Shown here: positions 46,444 to 56,756 of the stretch, piece after piece
Position numbering within the stretch: position 1 is the stretch's first letter
How the letters are laid out: each line of letters opens with the position of its first letter
NCBI RefSeq assembly: GCF_900098745.1
Contig: NZ_FQTT01000011.1
Span: 156,227 to 220,226, forward strand
DNA from: Actinomyces glycerinitolerans
GTDB lineage: Bacteria > Actinomycetota > Actinomycetes > Actinomycetales > Actinomycetaceae
Direction of reading: 5' to 3'
DNA length: 64,000 nucleotides
Translations under genes and position numbers: made by a program
Notes under the pieces: model-generated
Told to the model about the DNA's origin: nothing
Database searches by the model: none
The model's input: only the letters and a program-made list of their open reading frames with translations

Positions 46444-46520
46444 CTTCCAGACCCTGTATCGATATTAGTCCAGCGCCTCCACAGATTCTCTAAACCCTCC
46501 GGATGACCGGGCGTCCCGGA

Positions 46521-47576
46521 TCAGTCGGCCTGCGCCGTCGCGGCCGGGTCGCCGAGGGTGGCGACCATGACGGCCTTGATGGTGTGCATGCGGTTCTCGG
46601 CCTGGTCGAAGACGATGGAGCGCTCGGACTCGAAGACGTCCTCGGTGACCTCCAGGCCGTCCATGCCGGTGGCCTGGTAGATCTCCTCCCCGATCGTGGT
46701 CTCGCGGTTGTGGTAGGAGGGCAGGCAGTGCATGAACTTGGCCTGCTCCCCCGCCTTGGCCATCAGGGCGGCGTTGACCTGGTAGTCGCGCAGCAGCTCG
46801 ATGCGCTCTGCCCACACGTCCTTGGGCTCCCCCATGGACACCCAGATGTCGGTGTGTACGAAGTCCACCCCGGCCACGCCCTCGTCCACGGACTCGGTGA
46901 GGGTTATGCGGGCGCCGGTGTCGGCGGCCACGGCCTGGGCGGCGGTGACGCATTCGTCGTCGGGCCACAGCTCCTTGGGGGCAACGATGCGCACATCGGC
47001 GCCGAGCAGGGCTCCGGCCACCAGCAGGGAGCGGCCCATGTTGAAGCGGGCGTCGCCGATGTAGGCGTAGGAGATCTGACCCGCAGGCTTGTCGGCGTGC
47101 TCGAGCATGGTCAGGCAGTCACACAGCATCTGGGTGGGGTGCCAGTCGTCGGTGAGCCCGTTCCACACCGGTACGCCCGACAGTTCGGCGAGCTGGTCGA
47201 CCTTGGCCTGGGAGTCGCCGCGGTACTCGATGCCGTCGAACATGCGGCCCAGCACGCGGGCGGTGTCCGCCACGGACTCCTTGTGGCCGATCTGAGAGCC
47301 GGAGGGGTCCAGGTAGGTGGTGTGGGCGCCCTGGTCGTGGGCGCCCACCTCGAAGGAGCAGCGGGTGCGCGTGGAGGTCTTCTCGAAGATCAGGGCGATG
47401 TTCTTGCCCTTCAGGTGCTGAGCCTCCCGGCCGGCTCGCTTGTCCGCCTTCAACTGCGCTGCCAGGCCGATCAGCGTCATCCACTCCTGCGGCGTGAAGT
47501 CCAGTTCGCGCAGGAAGCTGCGTCCCTTCAGGGAGGCGAGGACGGCGGGGTCGGGGGCCGGGATGGCGACAGGCAT
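46521..47576 (-). CDS. argF: ornithine carbamoyltransferase
   Basis: A 351-residue enzyme with carbamoyl-phosphate motif STRTR (68-72), HPTQ (146-149) and the ornithine-site motif HCLP (283-286). The extended C-terminal half with [20 protein letters not shown] resembles catabolic ArcB-type enzymes that act in the arginine deiminase pathway. arcA lies 14 kb away on the same strand. No arginine biosynthesis genes or ARG box are adjacent, so catabolic arcB is as likely as anabolic argF. Confidence 0.92.
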   Translation of the reverse strand: MPVAIPAPDPAVLASLKGRSFLRELDFTPQEWMTLIGLAAQLKADKRAGREAQHLKGKNIALIFEKTSTRTRCSFEVGAHDQGAHTTYLDPSGSQIGHKESVADTARVLGRMFDGIEYRGDSQAKVDQLAELSGVPVWNGLTDDWHPTQMLCDCLTMLEHADKPAGQISYAYIGDARFNMGRSLLVAGALLGADVRIVAPKELWPDDECVTAAQAVAADTGARITLTESVDEGVAGVDFVHTDIWVSMGEPKDVWAERIELLRDYQVNAALMAKAGEQAKFMHCLPSYHNRETTIGEEIYQATGMDGLEVTEDVFESERSIVFDQAENRMHTIKAVMVATLGDPAATAQAD

Positions 47577-47822
47577 GCGGGGATCCTTTCAAAACTGTGA
47601 GTCGAGCCGAGACTAGGCTACCGGCTACGCTGCCACTTCCCCATTACTCCGCTGTCAGTAGCACTGGCATCAGGGCGGAGCATACGGCCTCGCCCGACTT
47701 ATGGCGGGCATTGCACGGCCTCAGGGATGTCGCGCACACTCGCGGAATACCCACAATGAGCGCCTCTTTGAGGACGGCAGCTACCCACCGCCGCCTGTAA
47801 GCTCACGAAAGCTGGAAGCGAA

Positions 47823-49070
47823 TCATACGAGGGCGCGCCCGGGACGGTGCTCCTGAGCGAGAAAGGCTTCCCGAGTGAAAGGCTGCACGCCGTCGTGCGA
47901 GGCAAGGCTGGAACGCACCCGATTCAGCGCCAGGAGCGCTGCCCCCTGGGCCGAGGAGAACTGGTCATTCGCCGAGACCACGACCTTCGGGGGGCGCCTG
48001 ACCCCTGCAGCGAGCGCGGCTCTGATGTCGTCGAGGAACAGATGCGCGACCGGGGTGAGGGCGCCGGCCACGACGACCAGTTCGGGATCATCAATCGCCA
48101 CCGCAGTCACCAGGGCGGGAGTGATGCCCTCCATCAGTCGGCGAATGCGCCCCAGGGCGACCTGGTCTCCCGTGCTAGCCTCGCGCACGGCGCGCCCCAA
48201 GGCGTCCGCCCCCTCGCTGAGCTCCCCCAGCCCGCCGGGACGGTGCTCCGTGGGCACACGGGCATCTGCCGACAGGTCACCAGCCATCCCGTGGGCACCG
48301 TGCCTGAGACGACCGCCGTGCATGATGCCGAGCGTAGGACGCCGACCGGTTTGCAACAGAAGAACGTCATCGTAGCCGGACGCTGCTCCCCTGCAGCGCT
48401 CCGCGTATACGGAAGCACACACGTCATTGACAATGAGGCACCCGGGCCCCAGAAGAGACTCGAAGCGCTCAAGGGGACGTGTACCGTTCCAAGAGGGGAT
48501 TGCCGCACTCTCCACCAGAGTTCCGTCTTCCTCAACGAAACCACCGACGGCGAGCACAGCCGACCAGCACTGCGCCCCTCTCAACGCCTGCTCGACGACC
48601 TGTCGGGCAGCAACGTCACGCTCATCGTCCTCCCGCCCGGCGGTAAGACGAATTTCGGATTGCGCGAGTTCTTTACCATCTAGGTCGAGACACTGAGCTC
48701 GGACCGCGTGGGCTCCGACATCCAGGCCGAGCACACACCCGGACGGCACTCGCAGCGAGTACGTCTGAGCGGGCCGCCCCTTGGCACCCTGAGCCGACGT
48801 CCCCACCGCGACCCACCCTTTGCTCTGGAGATCACGCAGCACCGTCCCGAGCGTGGCTACCGTCAAACCCGTCGTCTGCCTCAACTGCGATGCGCGCTGC
48901 GGGCTGGACTCGCGCAGCGCAGTAAGCACTGCGTACTCGTTCCACCTGCGCAGCACACCTGGGTCGCCGCGGCCGATGCTCGCCCGTTGCGCGTGGCGCT
49001 GCGATCCGGCCAGTGCGGGCCGCGGTTCAGCAAGGGACGTGTCCTCCACAGCCGACATCCTTCCAGGCAC
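47823..49070 (-). CDS. ROK family transcriptional regulator
   Basis: A 415-residue repressor with an N-terminal winged helix (LRRWNEYAVLTALRESSPQR, TTGLTVATLGTVLRDLQSKG) and a sugar-kinase-like ROK domain (VLGLDVGAHAVRAQCLDLDG). The canonical zinc-finger Cys motif is not obvious. It is divergent from the sugar gene cluster with a palindrome between, so it probably represses that cluster in response to a sugar ligand. The start may be GTG 49070 or ATG 49058. Confidence 0.85.
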   Translation of the reverse strand: MPGRMSAVEDTSLAEPRPALAGSQRHAQRASIGRGDPGVLRRWNEYAVLTALRESSPQRASQLRQTTGLTVATLGTVLRDLQSKGWVAVGTSAQGAKGRPAQTYSLRVPSGCVLGLDVGAHAVRAQCLDLDGKELAQSEIRLTAGREDDERDVAARQVVEQALRGAQCWSAVLAVGGFVEEDGTLVESAAIPSWNGTRPLERFESLLGPGCLIVNDVCASVYAERCRGAASGYDDVLLLQTGRRPTLGIMHGGRLRHGAHGMAGDLSADARVPTEHRPGGLGELSEGADALGRAVREASTGDQVALGRIRRLMEGITPALVTAVAIDDPELVVVAGALTPVAHLFLDDIRAALAAGVRRPPKVVVSANDQFSSAQGAALLALNRVRSSLASHDGVQPFTREAFLAQEHRPGRALV

Positions 49071-49104
49071 TTCCGCACACGTCCAAGACGTGCTATCTTT
49101 TCTT

Positions 49105-49119
49105 TAAGTAGTTTACTTA
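49105..49119. promoter_or_regulatory. ROK-type operator between regulator and sugar operon
   Basis: TAAGTAGTTTACTTA is a perfect palindrome (6-bp arms, GTT centre) in an AT-rich stretch. A second overlapping repeat, GTAGT...ACTAC, spans 49108-49123. ROK repressors of the NagC/XylR type bind sites of this general form. It lies 35 bp upstream of the regulator start and 62 bp upstream of the DUF5107 gene. Confidence 0.65.
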
Positions 49120-49180
49120 CTACCTAACAAAAAACAACCGCTCACCGTCATGGTGGTCGCCGCGCCCCGAGGGAGGGACC

Positions 49181-51103
49181 ATGTCAGACATCCGCTTCGA
49201 AACGACGGTGATCCCCGTTACGTCGCTCGGTGAGCTCGGCGAACTCATCCTCGACGGCGGAGACCGCCGAGTTCCGACCGCCGCCGATCTGGAGCTGTTG
49301 CAGGTCGGGGAGCACCACGCAAGTGGTCCGCCCACTCTCCTGCCCTACCGCTACCAGGACTCCTACGACGGCAGCGTCACACCGTCTGAGCTCAATGTCG
49401 CAATCCTGGAGAACCAGCGGCTACGGGCCGAGTTTCTGCTCGACCTCGGCGGACGCCTGTGGCGCCTGACGGATCGCCGTTCAGGCCGTGAACTTCTACA
49501 CCAACCCGAACGAATCGACCTAGCCAATCTCGCTCTGCGCAACGCCTGGTTCGCCGGCGGCGTCGAGTGGAACCTTGGCACCACCGGCCACTGGGGCCTG
49601 ACCAACGAGCCCGTGGCCGCAGGAACCCTCCCGGATGGACGCGGCGGACGGATCCTGCGTATGTGGGCGTATGAGCGCATGCTCGGACTCACCTGGCGGT
49701 TGGACGCCTGGCTACCTGATGGATCCGATTCCCTTTACACCCACATCCTGCTGGAGAATCCTACCACTCGGGAGGTTCCCGTCTATTGGTGGTCCAACAT
49801 CGCCATTCCGCAGAGCGCCTCCACCCGAGTCATTGTCGACGCCGACTCGGCCTTCCACTTCGGCTACGCCGATGCGCTCGACATCGTCAGCGTCCCCGAG
49901 TATCACGGACGCGACATCACCCACCCCCAGCGTCAGGCTGGCGGCGCAGACTACTTCTATCGCATCCGATCACGCATCCCATGGATTGCAGCGGTGGACG
50001 GCGACGGCGTCGGAATCTGCCAATACTCGACGCACGAACTGAGCGGGCGCAAGCTATTCACCTGGGGAAGCGGCATGGGCGGGCGGTCATGGCAACGCCG
50101 ACTGTCCGGGACACGCCGCTACGCCGAGATCCAGGCTGGGCTTGCCCCCACCCAACTGGAGCACTTACACCTCTCTGCGGGCGCCTCCATCCGCTTCACC
50201 GAGTGCTACGGCCCTGTAGCCATCGACAACCCGGAGGACCAGTGGGAGGCAGTCGTAGCGCGCACAGCGCGGGCCGTCATCAATCCCGCACGCCTGGAGG
50301 AGGCCTCGGCACGTCTCACCTCCCTTGAACAATCCCGGGTCACCCCCGTCCCCCTCAAAGATGGCCCGGAAGAGCGCGCAGCACGGGAGGGATGGGGAGC
50401 CCTCGAGGTGCTGGCAGGACATCGAGTTGCCTCCTGGGCTACGCCCTTCAACACCGATACGCTCAACGCCGAGCAGAGCGCTTGGCTCAAAGCTGCACGC
50501 ACGGGCCAGCTGGACCCAATCCTGCTCGGGTCAGCGATGATCGGACCCGATTGGATCGCCGTCCTGCGACGCGCAATGCCCAGTTGGTTGCGCGACTACC
50601 TTCTTGGGGTAGCACTTCACGCCGCAGGTTTCACGCAAGAGGCCCGTGCACTATGGCGAAAGTCAGAGCGCGCGCACCTTACCGCGGACGTCCTACGCGC
50701 TCTGGCCCTCACCGACTCCGACGGCGAAGCACGCGCCCGTGGCCTGCTCCGTGCCCACACTCTTGCCCCAAATCGTCATGGCATCACTATCGAGGCACTC
50801 ACCCACCTACTCGACATCGGCCTGATCGACAAAGCCCTCACCCTCATCGACTCTCTGCCCTCCGCCGTGCGTGGCCTGCCCCGAGTGCAGTATCTAGAGT
50901 GCGTCGGCCGGGTACGGGCAGGGCATCTTGCGCGAGCTCGCGAACTAATTGAGACCCCACTCAGTCTCCCGGACCTGCGTGAGGGTGACCTGGGCCTGGA
51001 ACGCCTGTGGTGGGACTATCAACACCTCGCCGGGACGCACGACCCTGTCCCCGAGGCCTATGCCTTCGCAATGACCACGCCAACACAGGAGGAGCGCTAC
51101 TGA
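49181..51103 (+). CDS. DUF5107 and TPR-like domain protein
   Basis: A 640-residue cytoplasmic protein (no signal peptide). The N-terminal 350 residues are beta-rich and match DUF5107, a galactose-mutarotase-like sandwich: AEFLLDLGGRLWRLTDRRSG, NAWFAGGVEWNLGTTGHWGL, HILLENPTTREVPVYWWSNI. The C-terminal half is helical, TPR-like. No activity is established for the family to my knowledge; the sugar context suggests a glycan-processing or mutarotase role. It is the first gene of the operon, 62 bp after the ROK operator. Confidence 0.75.
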   Translation: MSDIRFETTVIPVTSLGELGELILDGGDRRVPTAADLELLQVGEHHASGPPTLLPYRYQDSYDGSVTPSELNVAILENQRLRAEFLLDLGGRLWRLTDRRSGRELLHQPERIDLANLALRNAWFAGGVEWNLGTTGHWGLTNEPVAAGTLPDGRGGRILRMWAYERMLGLTWRLDAWLPDGSDSLYTHILLENPTTREVPVYWWSNIAIPQSASTRVIVDADSAFHFGYADALDIVSVPEYHGRDITHPQRQAGGADYFYRIRSRIPWIAAVDGDGVGICQYSTHELSGRKLFTWGSGMGGRSWQRRLSGTRRYAEIQAGLAPTQLEHLHLSAGASIRFTECYGPVAIDNPEDQWEAVVARTARAVINPARLEEASARLTSLEQSRVTPVPLKDGPEERAAREGWGALEVLAGHRVASWATPFNTDTLNAEQSAWLKAARTGQLDPILLGSAMIGPDWIAVLRRAMPSWLRDYLLGVALHAAGFTQEARALWRKSERAHLTADVLRALALTDSDGEARARGLLRAHTLAPNRHGITIEALTHLLDIGLIDKALTLIDSLPSAVRGLPRVQYLECVGRVRAGHLARARELIETPLSLPDLREGDLGLERLWWDYQHLAGTHDPVPEAYAFAMTTPTQEERY

Positions 51104-51218
51104 GACAGGAGATCGGCGCTCGACGGTGAGCGCCTTCCCACCCCGGCTTGGCCGCACCGATATACCACGACTGCGACACAAAGCTGCAGTACCAAATACA
51201 CGAACAAAGGAGATCGTG

Positions 51219-52547
51219 ATGACACTCACGCGACGTGACTTCATATCATTGTCAAGCACAGCTGCACTTACCGCCACACTGGCCGCTTGCGGTAATTCCG
51301 GAACCGCCGACTCAGGCGGAGACCAGCGTTTCACCTATTGGTCCATGTGGCAGCAAGGAGAGCCTCAGCAGGTGCTCCTGGCAGAGCTCTTCGAGGCCTT
51401 CACCGAGAAAACAGGCATCCAGGTTGAGGCCCAGTGGGCAGGTCGCGAAGTGCTCACTCAGGTGCTCCCGCGGCTGAACTCGGGCAACCCCCCAGACCTC
51501 GTTGACCAGGCCGCTTCGGACTTCCCCGCCAAGCTCGGCCTGGACAATCTCGCAGATCTGACCGACTTGTGGGCCATGCCCATCGACGGCGAGGACATCA
51601 CCGTGGGCGAGTCGGTTCCCGAGTCGCTTATGGACGCATTACGCACCGACGGCAAGATCTTCTGTTTCCCCTACTCCGTGGCCGGTGAGACCATCTTCTT
51701 CAACAAGAGAATCACCCCCGAGTTGGTGGAGAACCCACCCCAGAGTTTCGACGATCTGCTCGCCTATCTCGATGAGCGCAAGGCGGCGGGGCGCACGCCG
51801 ATCGCCCTCGACGGTGACATCAAGGATTACGAGGCCTACTGGCTCGAGTCCGCGCTCCTGCGCGCTGGCGGACGTGGCGTCATCACAGAGGCTGCGCAGG
51901 ACGCGACCGGCGAGAAGTTCGGGTCCAAACCGTGGGTGGACGCGACCGAGGCTATCGGCACACTCATCGCCGGGGGCTACTTCCCTGCAGGGTTTCAGGG
52001 CACCAAGTTCCCCACGCAACAGGCTTCCTTCGCCGACCAGTCAACTAAAACCGACATGATTCTCATGGGCACCTGGTTCCCATCCGAGGCCTCCTCCTCC
52101 CTAGAGAAATCTGGAGACGATCCAGACTCGGTGGAGTGGGGTTCCTTCAAGTTCCCAGCCGTCGGAGACAACGCCGGAGCTGGTATCGCGATCTCCGGTC
52201 CCACCGGCTTCGCAATCCCGATCAAGGCACGCAACCAGGACGCGGCCAAAACCTGGATGGCCTACTTTGCCAATAAAGAACGTTGTGGGCGTATCGCCTC
52301 GGACGCCAAGAACCTCACGGCACGAACTGACATTGACCAGAGCCCCGAGCTCGCTGACTACGGTAGGGAGTACGCCGAGGCCTCCGACGTTGTACCCTTC
52401 ACCGACGGCGTCGGCGTCGCCGAACCGCAGTGGGTCACCGACGTCTGGCAGCCCCTCGTCAATGACTTGTTCGGCGCGAAAATCGACGCCGCCCAATTCC
52501 GGGAACAACTGGCCGCCAACACAGTGACCTACCACGGGAACCAGTGA
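51219..52547 (+). CDS. ABC transporter sugar-binding lipoprotein
   Basis: A 442-residue family-1 solute-binding protein. The signal MTLTRRDFISLSSTAALTAT ends in a lipobox (LAAC). The mature domain has FTYWSMWQQGEPQQVLLAEL and the usual mixed fold. AAAGGAG lies 6 nt before the ATG, so the longer upstream frame is discarded. It is 115 bp after the DUF5107 gene and directly before two permeases. Confidence 0.92.
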   Translation: MTLTRRDFISLSSTAALTATLAACGNSGTADSGGDQRFTYWSMWQQGEPQQVLLAELFEAFTEKTGIQVEAQWAGREVLTQVLPRLNSGNPPDLVDQAASDFPAKLGLDNLADLTDLWAMPIDGEDITVGESVPESLMDALRTDGKIFCFPYSVAGETIFFNKRITPELVENPPQSFDDLLAYLDERKAAGRTPIALDGDIKDYEAYWLESALLRAGGRGVITEAAQDATGEKFGSKPWVDATEAIGTLIAGGYFPAGFQGTKFPTQQASFADQSTKTDMILMGTWFPSEASSSLEKSGDDPDSVEWGSFKFPAVGDNAGAGIAISGPTGFAIPIKARNQDAAKTWMAYFANKERCGRIASDAKNLTARTDIDQSPELADYGREYAEASDVVPFTDGVGVAEPQWVTDVWQPLVNDLFGAKIDAAQFREQLAANTVTYHGNQ

Positions 52548-53500
52548 TGGCCTGGCTCCGCACATCCGCGTCGTCCCCCGGGGCAGGGGCGGCAGTGTCC
52601 GTTGCCTCCCCTGCCCAGGCAGCTCGCCGGCGTCTCTACTGGCCCTTACTCCTTCCGGCGCTCGTTGCATATGTAGGGCTCCTCATCGTACCTGCCCTCT
52701 ACGGCGTCTACATCTCCTTGACCACCTGGACGGGCCGCGGCGAGGCACCCCAGTTCATCGGATTGGGGAACTACAGACGGCTGTGGAGGGACGCTCTGTT
52801 TCGTCAGGCGTTCACCAACACGCTCCTCATCCTCGTGCTTTGCGGCGTCGGCATATTCATACTGACCTTCATATTCTCCGCAGTTTTCCGCGAGGCGCGT
52901 TGGAGCCGGGCAGCATTATCGTTGATGTTCTTCCCATACCTGCTCTCCGCAATAGCCGTCGGTATCGCGCTGAGTCTATTACTGTCCCCCGATGGCCCTC
53001 TCAACGCCGGGTTGCGCGGACTGGGGCTGGGATCGTGGGCGCGGATGTGGCTGACGCCGGACTACATTTTCAAAGTGATCGTTGTCGGTATCGTGTGGGT
53101 AAGCGTAGGCTATTACCTCACCCTCATGATGAGCGCGATCGGGCGCATTCCAAGATACTACTACGAGGCGGCCGAGCTCGACGGCGCGGGTCGGCTACGC
53201 ACATTCTTCAACGTGACCTTGCCTCTGACTTGGGACGTACTGACGGTCTCCGTGGTGCTTTGGTGCATCAACTCGATCAAGATCTTCGAGTTCATCTATG
53301 GCATCACCGGTTCTGGGGATGCGCCGGCACCAGAGGCCCGCACCCTGACTATCGCTCAGTTCCTGGCTACCACGGGAGGACGCAATCCCCAGTATCAGCT
53401 CGGTTTGGGTAGCGCCATGGGGGTAATCATGGTCATTCTCATCTCGCTGTTCGTCATCGGAGTACGGCGACTCATGCGACGCGAATCCTTGGAGTTCTGA
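52547..53500 (+). CDS. ABC sugar transporter permease (MalF-type)
   Basis: A 317-residue permease with six helices. The cytoplasmic EAA loop reads YYYEAAELDGAGRLRTFFNV. TGATG overlap with the preceding stop; GTG at 52544 is an alternative start. Confidence 0.92.
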   Translation: MAWLRTSASSPGAGAAVSVASPAQAARRRLYWPLLLPALVAYVGLLIVPALYGVYISLTTWTGRGEAPQFIGLGNYRRLWRDALFRQAFTNTLLILVLCGVGIFILTFIFSAVFREARWSRAALSLMFFPYLLSAIAVGIALSLLLSPDGPLNAGLRGLGLGSWARMWLTPDYIFKVIVVGIVWVSVGYYLTLMMSAIGRIPRYYYEAAELDGAGRLRTFFNVTLPLTWDVLTVSVVLWCINSIKIFEFIYGITGSGDAPAPEARTLTIAQFLATTGGRNPQYQLGLGSAMGVIMVILISLFVIGVRRLMRRESLEF

Positions 53501-54450
53501 TGGCGGACGAAGCGATTGAAGTCACCACAACAAGACAAGTCGCCACTAAAGGCACCGCCCCCTTACCCGAGCACTCTATCCGCCATCGCATACGACGCAC
53601 ACTCGGCACTCTGATATGGCAGGCCACCAAACTCATGATCGCACTGTGGTGCCTTTTCAACATCGCATTATTCGGATGGGTCATCCTCAATTCGTTTCGC
53701 GGGGGATCTGCCATCTTCAGCCGTCCACTCGAACTCCCCAAGAGGGTCTCGCTCACCAACTACGTCTCCGCCTGGACTGCATCATCGCTGGGCCGGGGCC
53801 TATTCAACACGCTGACCATCGTCGTCACCTGCACGATCATCACGGTGGCCCTCGCCTCGATGGCCGCCTATGTGCTCGCGCGCACCAACGTCCCAACAGC
53901 GGGCCCAATCACGTCCTTTTTCGCGATAGGACTCGGGATCCCTGTTCAAGTCGTCATGATTCCCCTGTGGGTCGCAATGAACGCACTCTCCGGGTTCATG
54001 TGGGATACCATCGGCTGGTGGGACGAACGCATTAGCCTTGGCATGTTATATGTGGCTACCTCCCTGCCCTTTGCGGTATTTCTGCTCACGGGTTTCTTCC
54101 GTTCCCTGCCCACCGACCTTGAGGAGGCGGCGGCTCTGGACGGGGCCTCTGCGTGGATCACCTTCGTCAAGATCATGTGGCCTCTGGCACGCCCTGGGGT
54201 ACTGTCAGCGGCGATGCTTACCCTCATGGGCCTTTGGAACGAGACACTCCTTGCACTGGTATTCATCACGGATGATAAGAAATACACCCTTCCGCAATCG
54301 CTGCTGGCACTTCAAGGCACCATGCAATACACGTCCGACTGGGGCGGACTGTTCGCCGGAATCGTCATCGTCGTCATTCCCACTGTCCTGCTCTATGCCA
54401 TCCTTGGCAAACGACTAGTCGAGGGGATGACGCTCGGCTCAGGCAAATAG
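53500..54450 (+). CDS. ABC sugar transporter permease (MalG-type)
   Basis: A 316-residue permease. The EAA loop is DLEEAAALDGASAWITFVKI and the first loop NSFRGGSAIFSRPLELP is typical. TGATG overlap with the first permease. No ATPase gene is in the operon, so a shared MsmK/UgpC-type ATPase elsewhere must energise it. Confidence 0.92.
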   Translation: MADEAIEVTTTRQVATKGTAPLPEHSIRHRIRRTLGTLIWQATKLMIALWCLFNIALFGWVILNSFRGGSAIFSRPLELPKRVSLTNYVSAWTASSLGRGLFNTLTIVVTCTIITVALASMAAYVLARTNVPTAGPITSFFAIGLGIPVQVVMIPLWVAMNALSGFMWDTIGWWDERISLGMLYVATSLPFAVFLLTGFFRSLPTDLEEAAALDGASAWITFVKIMWPLARPGVLSAAMLTLMGLWNETLLALVFITDDKKYTLPQSLLALQGTMQYTSDWGGLFAGIVIVVIPTVLLYAILGKRLVEGMTLGSGK

Positions 54451-54517
54451 CAACCGGCGACTTAATCGCCCCACTTTCCATTTCCTTTCCCGGCCCGTCG
54501 TCTTTGAAAGGCTTACA

Positions 54518-55942
54518 ATGATCCAGTTCGGAACCGGCGGTTGGCGCGCCATCATCGCGGATGGCTTCACCCGCGCCAACGTTCGTTTTCTCACTCAGGC
54601 ACTCGCGAACCGTATGGCCCGAGAGGGCTCAACTGACCGCGGCGTCGTCATCGGCTACGACCGCCGCTTTCTGTCCGACACCGCTGCCTGGTGGGCAGCT
54701 GAGGTTCTCGTGGGCAACGGGGTGCCCACCACCGTCCTCGACCGCCCCGCCCCCACCCCGACGACCATGTGGACCGTGCGTGAAACCGGAGCCGCCTACG
54801 GCATGGTCGTGACCGCGTCGCACAACCCTGCTCTGTATAACGGCATCAAGATCGTTCTGCCAGGCGGGCGTGACGCGGACCTCGCCACCACCGACGCTCT
54901 CAGCGAGCACGCCAACGCTCTCACGGAAGCAGACGTGCGCGCCGTCGCGCCCGACGAGGCACGCTCCCACTCACTCGTCACCGTCCAGACCTCGCTTAAC
55001 CAGTACCTCGACGCGATTCTCGACAAGCTGGACACCGAGACAATCCGCAACGCCCACATGCACCTCATCCTCGACCCCATGTTCGGGGTCTCCGAGACGA
55101 GTCTGCAAACCATTCTGCTCACCGCCCGCTGCCAGGTTGAGGCTATTCACGATCGCCACGACCCACTATTCGGCGGGCATGTGCCTTCTCCCACTGAGGA
55201 CACTCTCACGGCACTGCGTCATGCCGTCCTCGAGTCGGGGGCTGATTTGGGTATCGCCACCGACGGCGACGCCGATCGCCTGGGCATTATCGACGAGACC
55301 GGCACTTACATCACTGCCAACCAGGTGCTCGTCCTGCTCTATGACTATCTTCTCACCCGGAAGGGGTGGAGCGGGCCGGTAGTGCGCAACATGTCCACCA
55401 CCCACATGCTCGACCGCGTCGCCGCCGCCCACGGCCAAACCTGCTACGAGGTGCCTGTCGGTTTCAAGTGGATCAGCGCGAAGATGGCCGAGACAAACGC
55501 CATCATCGGCGGGGAGTCTTCTGGCGGTCTGACCGTGCGCGGTCACATACCCGGCAAAGATGGCGTCTACGCCGGTTCCCTGCTGGTAGAGGCCGTGGCT
55601 GCCTCCGGCAAGTCTCTGTCCGAGCTGTATGCCGACATTGTCGAGCGCTATGGCGAGCTTGTCATGGTCGAGGCTGCTTACGGCTTCACCGCCGAGCGCC
55701 GCAGCCAGCTGGCCTCGCTGATCTTCGAGGACCATAACCTACCGGACTTCACTGTTCTTGGTCACAAGACCGAAAAGGTCGTCTGGGAGGACGGCTGCAA
55801 GATCTACTTCACGGATGGCGGCTGGGCGACCATCCGCTTCTCGGGGACAGAGCCCCTGTTGCGCGTGTTCTGCGAGATGCCCACCCGCAGCCAGGCGCAG
55901 ACCGTTGCCGACGCCATCGCCACCTACTATGAGCTGAGTTGA
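54518..55942 (+). CDS. phosphohexomutase (phosphoglucomutase/phosphomannomutase family)
   Basis: A 474-residue mutase that moves a phosphate between C1 and C6 of a hexose. It shows the phosphoserine loop TASHNP (99-104), metal loop DGDADR, sugar-binding loop GGESSGG and phosphate loop RFSGTEP. FGTGGWRAII at the N-terminus is typical. In this operon it probably acts on the sugar-1-phosphate made by the kinase. GAAAGG precedes the ATG. Confidence 0.9.
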   Translation: MIQFGTGGWRAIIADGFTRANVRFLTQALANRMAREGSTDRGVVIGYDRRFLSDTAAWWAAEVLVGNGVPTTVLDRPAPTPTTMWTVRETGAAYGMVVTASHNPALYNGIKIVLPGGRDADLATTDALSEHANALTEADVRAVAPDEARSHSLVTVQTSLNQYLDAILDKLDTETIRNAHMHLILDPMFGVSETSLQTILLTARCQVEAIHDRHDPLFGGHVPSPTEDTLTALRHAVLESGADLGIATDGDADRLGIIDETGTYITANQVLVLLYDYLLTRKGWSGPVVRNMSTTHMLDRVAAAHGQTCYEVPVGFKWISAKMAETNAIIGGESSGGLTVRGHIPGKDGVYAGSLLVEAVAASGKSLSELYADIVERYGELVMVEAAYGFTAERRSQLASLIFEDHNLPDFTVLGHKTEKVVWEDGCKIYFTDGGWATIRFSGTEPLLRVFCEMPTRSQAQTVADAIATYYELS

Positions 55943-55946
55943 CGAC

Positions 55947-56756
55947 ATGACCGACACGACCACCCGGACGGCTCTCATTCTCGCCCGGGGCTTGGGCACG
56001 CGGATGCGCGCCGTCAGCGGCGGCTCCATCATGAGGGCCGACCAGGCTGCCGCTGCTGCCAGCGGCAACAAGGCACTCATGCCCATCGGAGAGCACCGCC
56101 TCGTCGATTACTCCATGAGTGCTCTGGCAGATGCCGGCATCGAGCGCATCGTAATAGTCGTCGGTCCCGAACACGACGATTTTACAGCACACCTGCACTC
56201 GCTCAGCCTGAGTCGAATCGCCGTCGAGCTTGCCGTCCAGGTTGAGCCGCGGGGCACCGCCGACGCCGTCGTATCGGCCGCCGGAGCCATAGGTGATGAC
56301 CCCTTCCTTATGGTCAACGGAGACAACTACTACCCGGTGGAAGGAATCCGGGCTCTCGCCGCCCACAAGGGCAACGCCTTGCTCGGTTTCGACCGCGCTA
56401 CTCTCGTGGCTGGTTCCAACATCCCGACCGAGCGAGTGGCGTCTTTCGCACTAATATGTTCGAAAGATGGCCTGCTAGTCGACATCGTCGAAAAACCAAC
56501 GCCAGAGGCGGTCAGTTCCGCCGGGACGCATGCACAAGTCTCGATGAACTGCTTCGCCTTCATGCCAGACATCTTCGAGGCCTGCCGCCGCATCTCACCG
56601 TCACCGCGTGGCGAGTACGAGATCGTAGACGCAGTGCGCGCCCTAGACACTCCCGTAACAGTCATCGGTTGGAGCGGCCCGGTACTCGACCTGACATGCC
56701 GTGACGACATCGCAGACGTCGAAGCCCGTCTCGCCGCCACCGAGGTACTCCTATGA
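55947..56756 (+). CDS. sugar-phosphate nucleotidyltransferase
   Basis: A 269-residue NTP-transferase. The nucleotide loop is ALILARGLGTRMR (Arg in place of the second Gly of the usual GGxGTR), metal/sugar motif VNGDNYYP, and VEKPTPE. It probably makes an NDP-sugar from sugar-1-phosphate. It lies 4 bp after the mutase and overlaps the kinase by 4 nt, so the three are coupled. Substrate unknown. Confidence 0.85.
   Translation: MTDTTTRTALILARGLGTRMRAVSGGSIMRADQAAAAASGNKALMPIGEHRLVDYSMSALADAGIERIVIVVGPEHDDFTAHLHSLSLSRIAVELAVQVEPRGTADAVVSAAGAIGDDPFLMVNGDNYYPVEGIRALAAHKGNALLGFDRATLVAGSNIPTERVASFALICSKDGLLVDIVEKPTPEAVSSAGTHAQVSMNCFAFMPDIFEACRRISPSPRGEYEIVDAVRALDTPVTVIGWSGPVLDLTCRDDIADVEARLAATEVLL

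Noticed and set aside
47577..47822. ARG box or riboswitch upstream of ornithine carbamoyltransferase
   Set aside because: No matching motif or conserved structure could be seen by eye.
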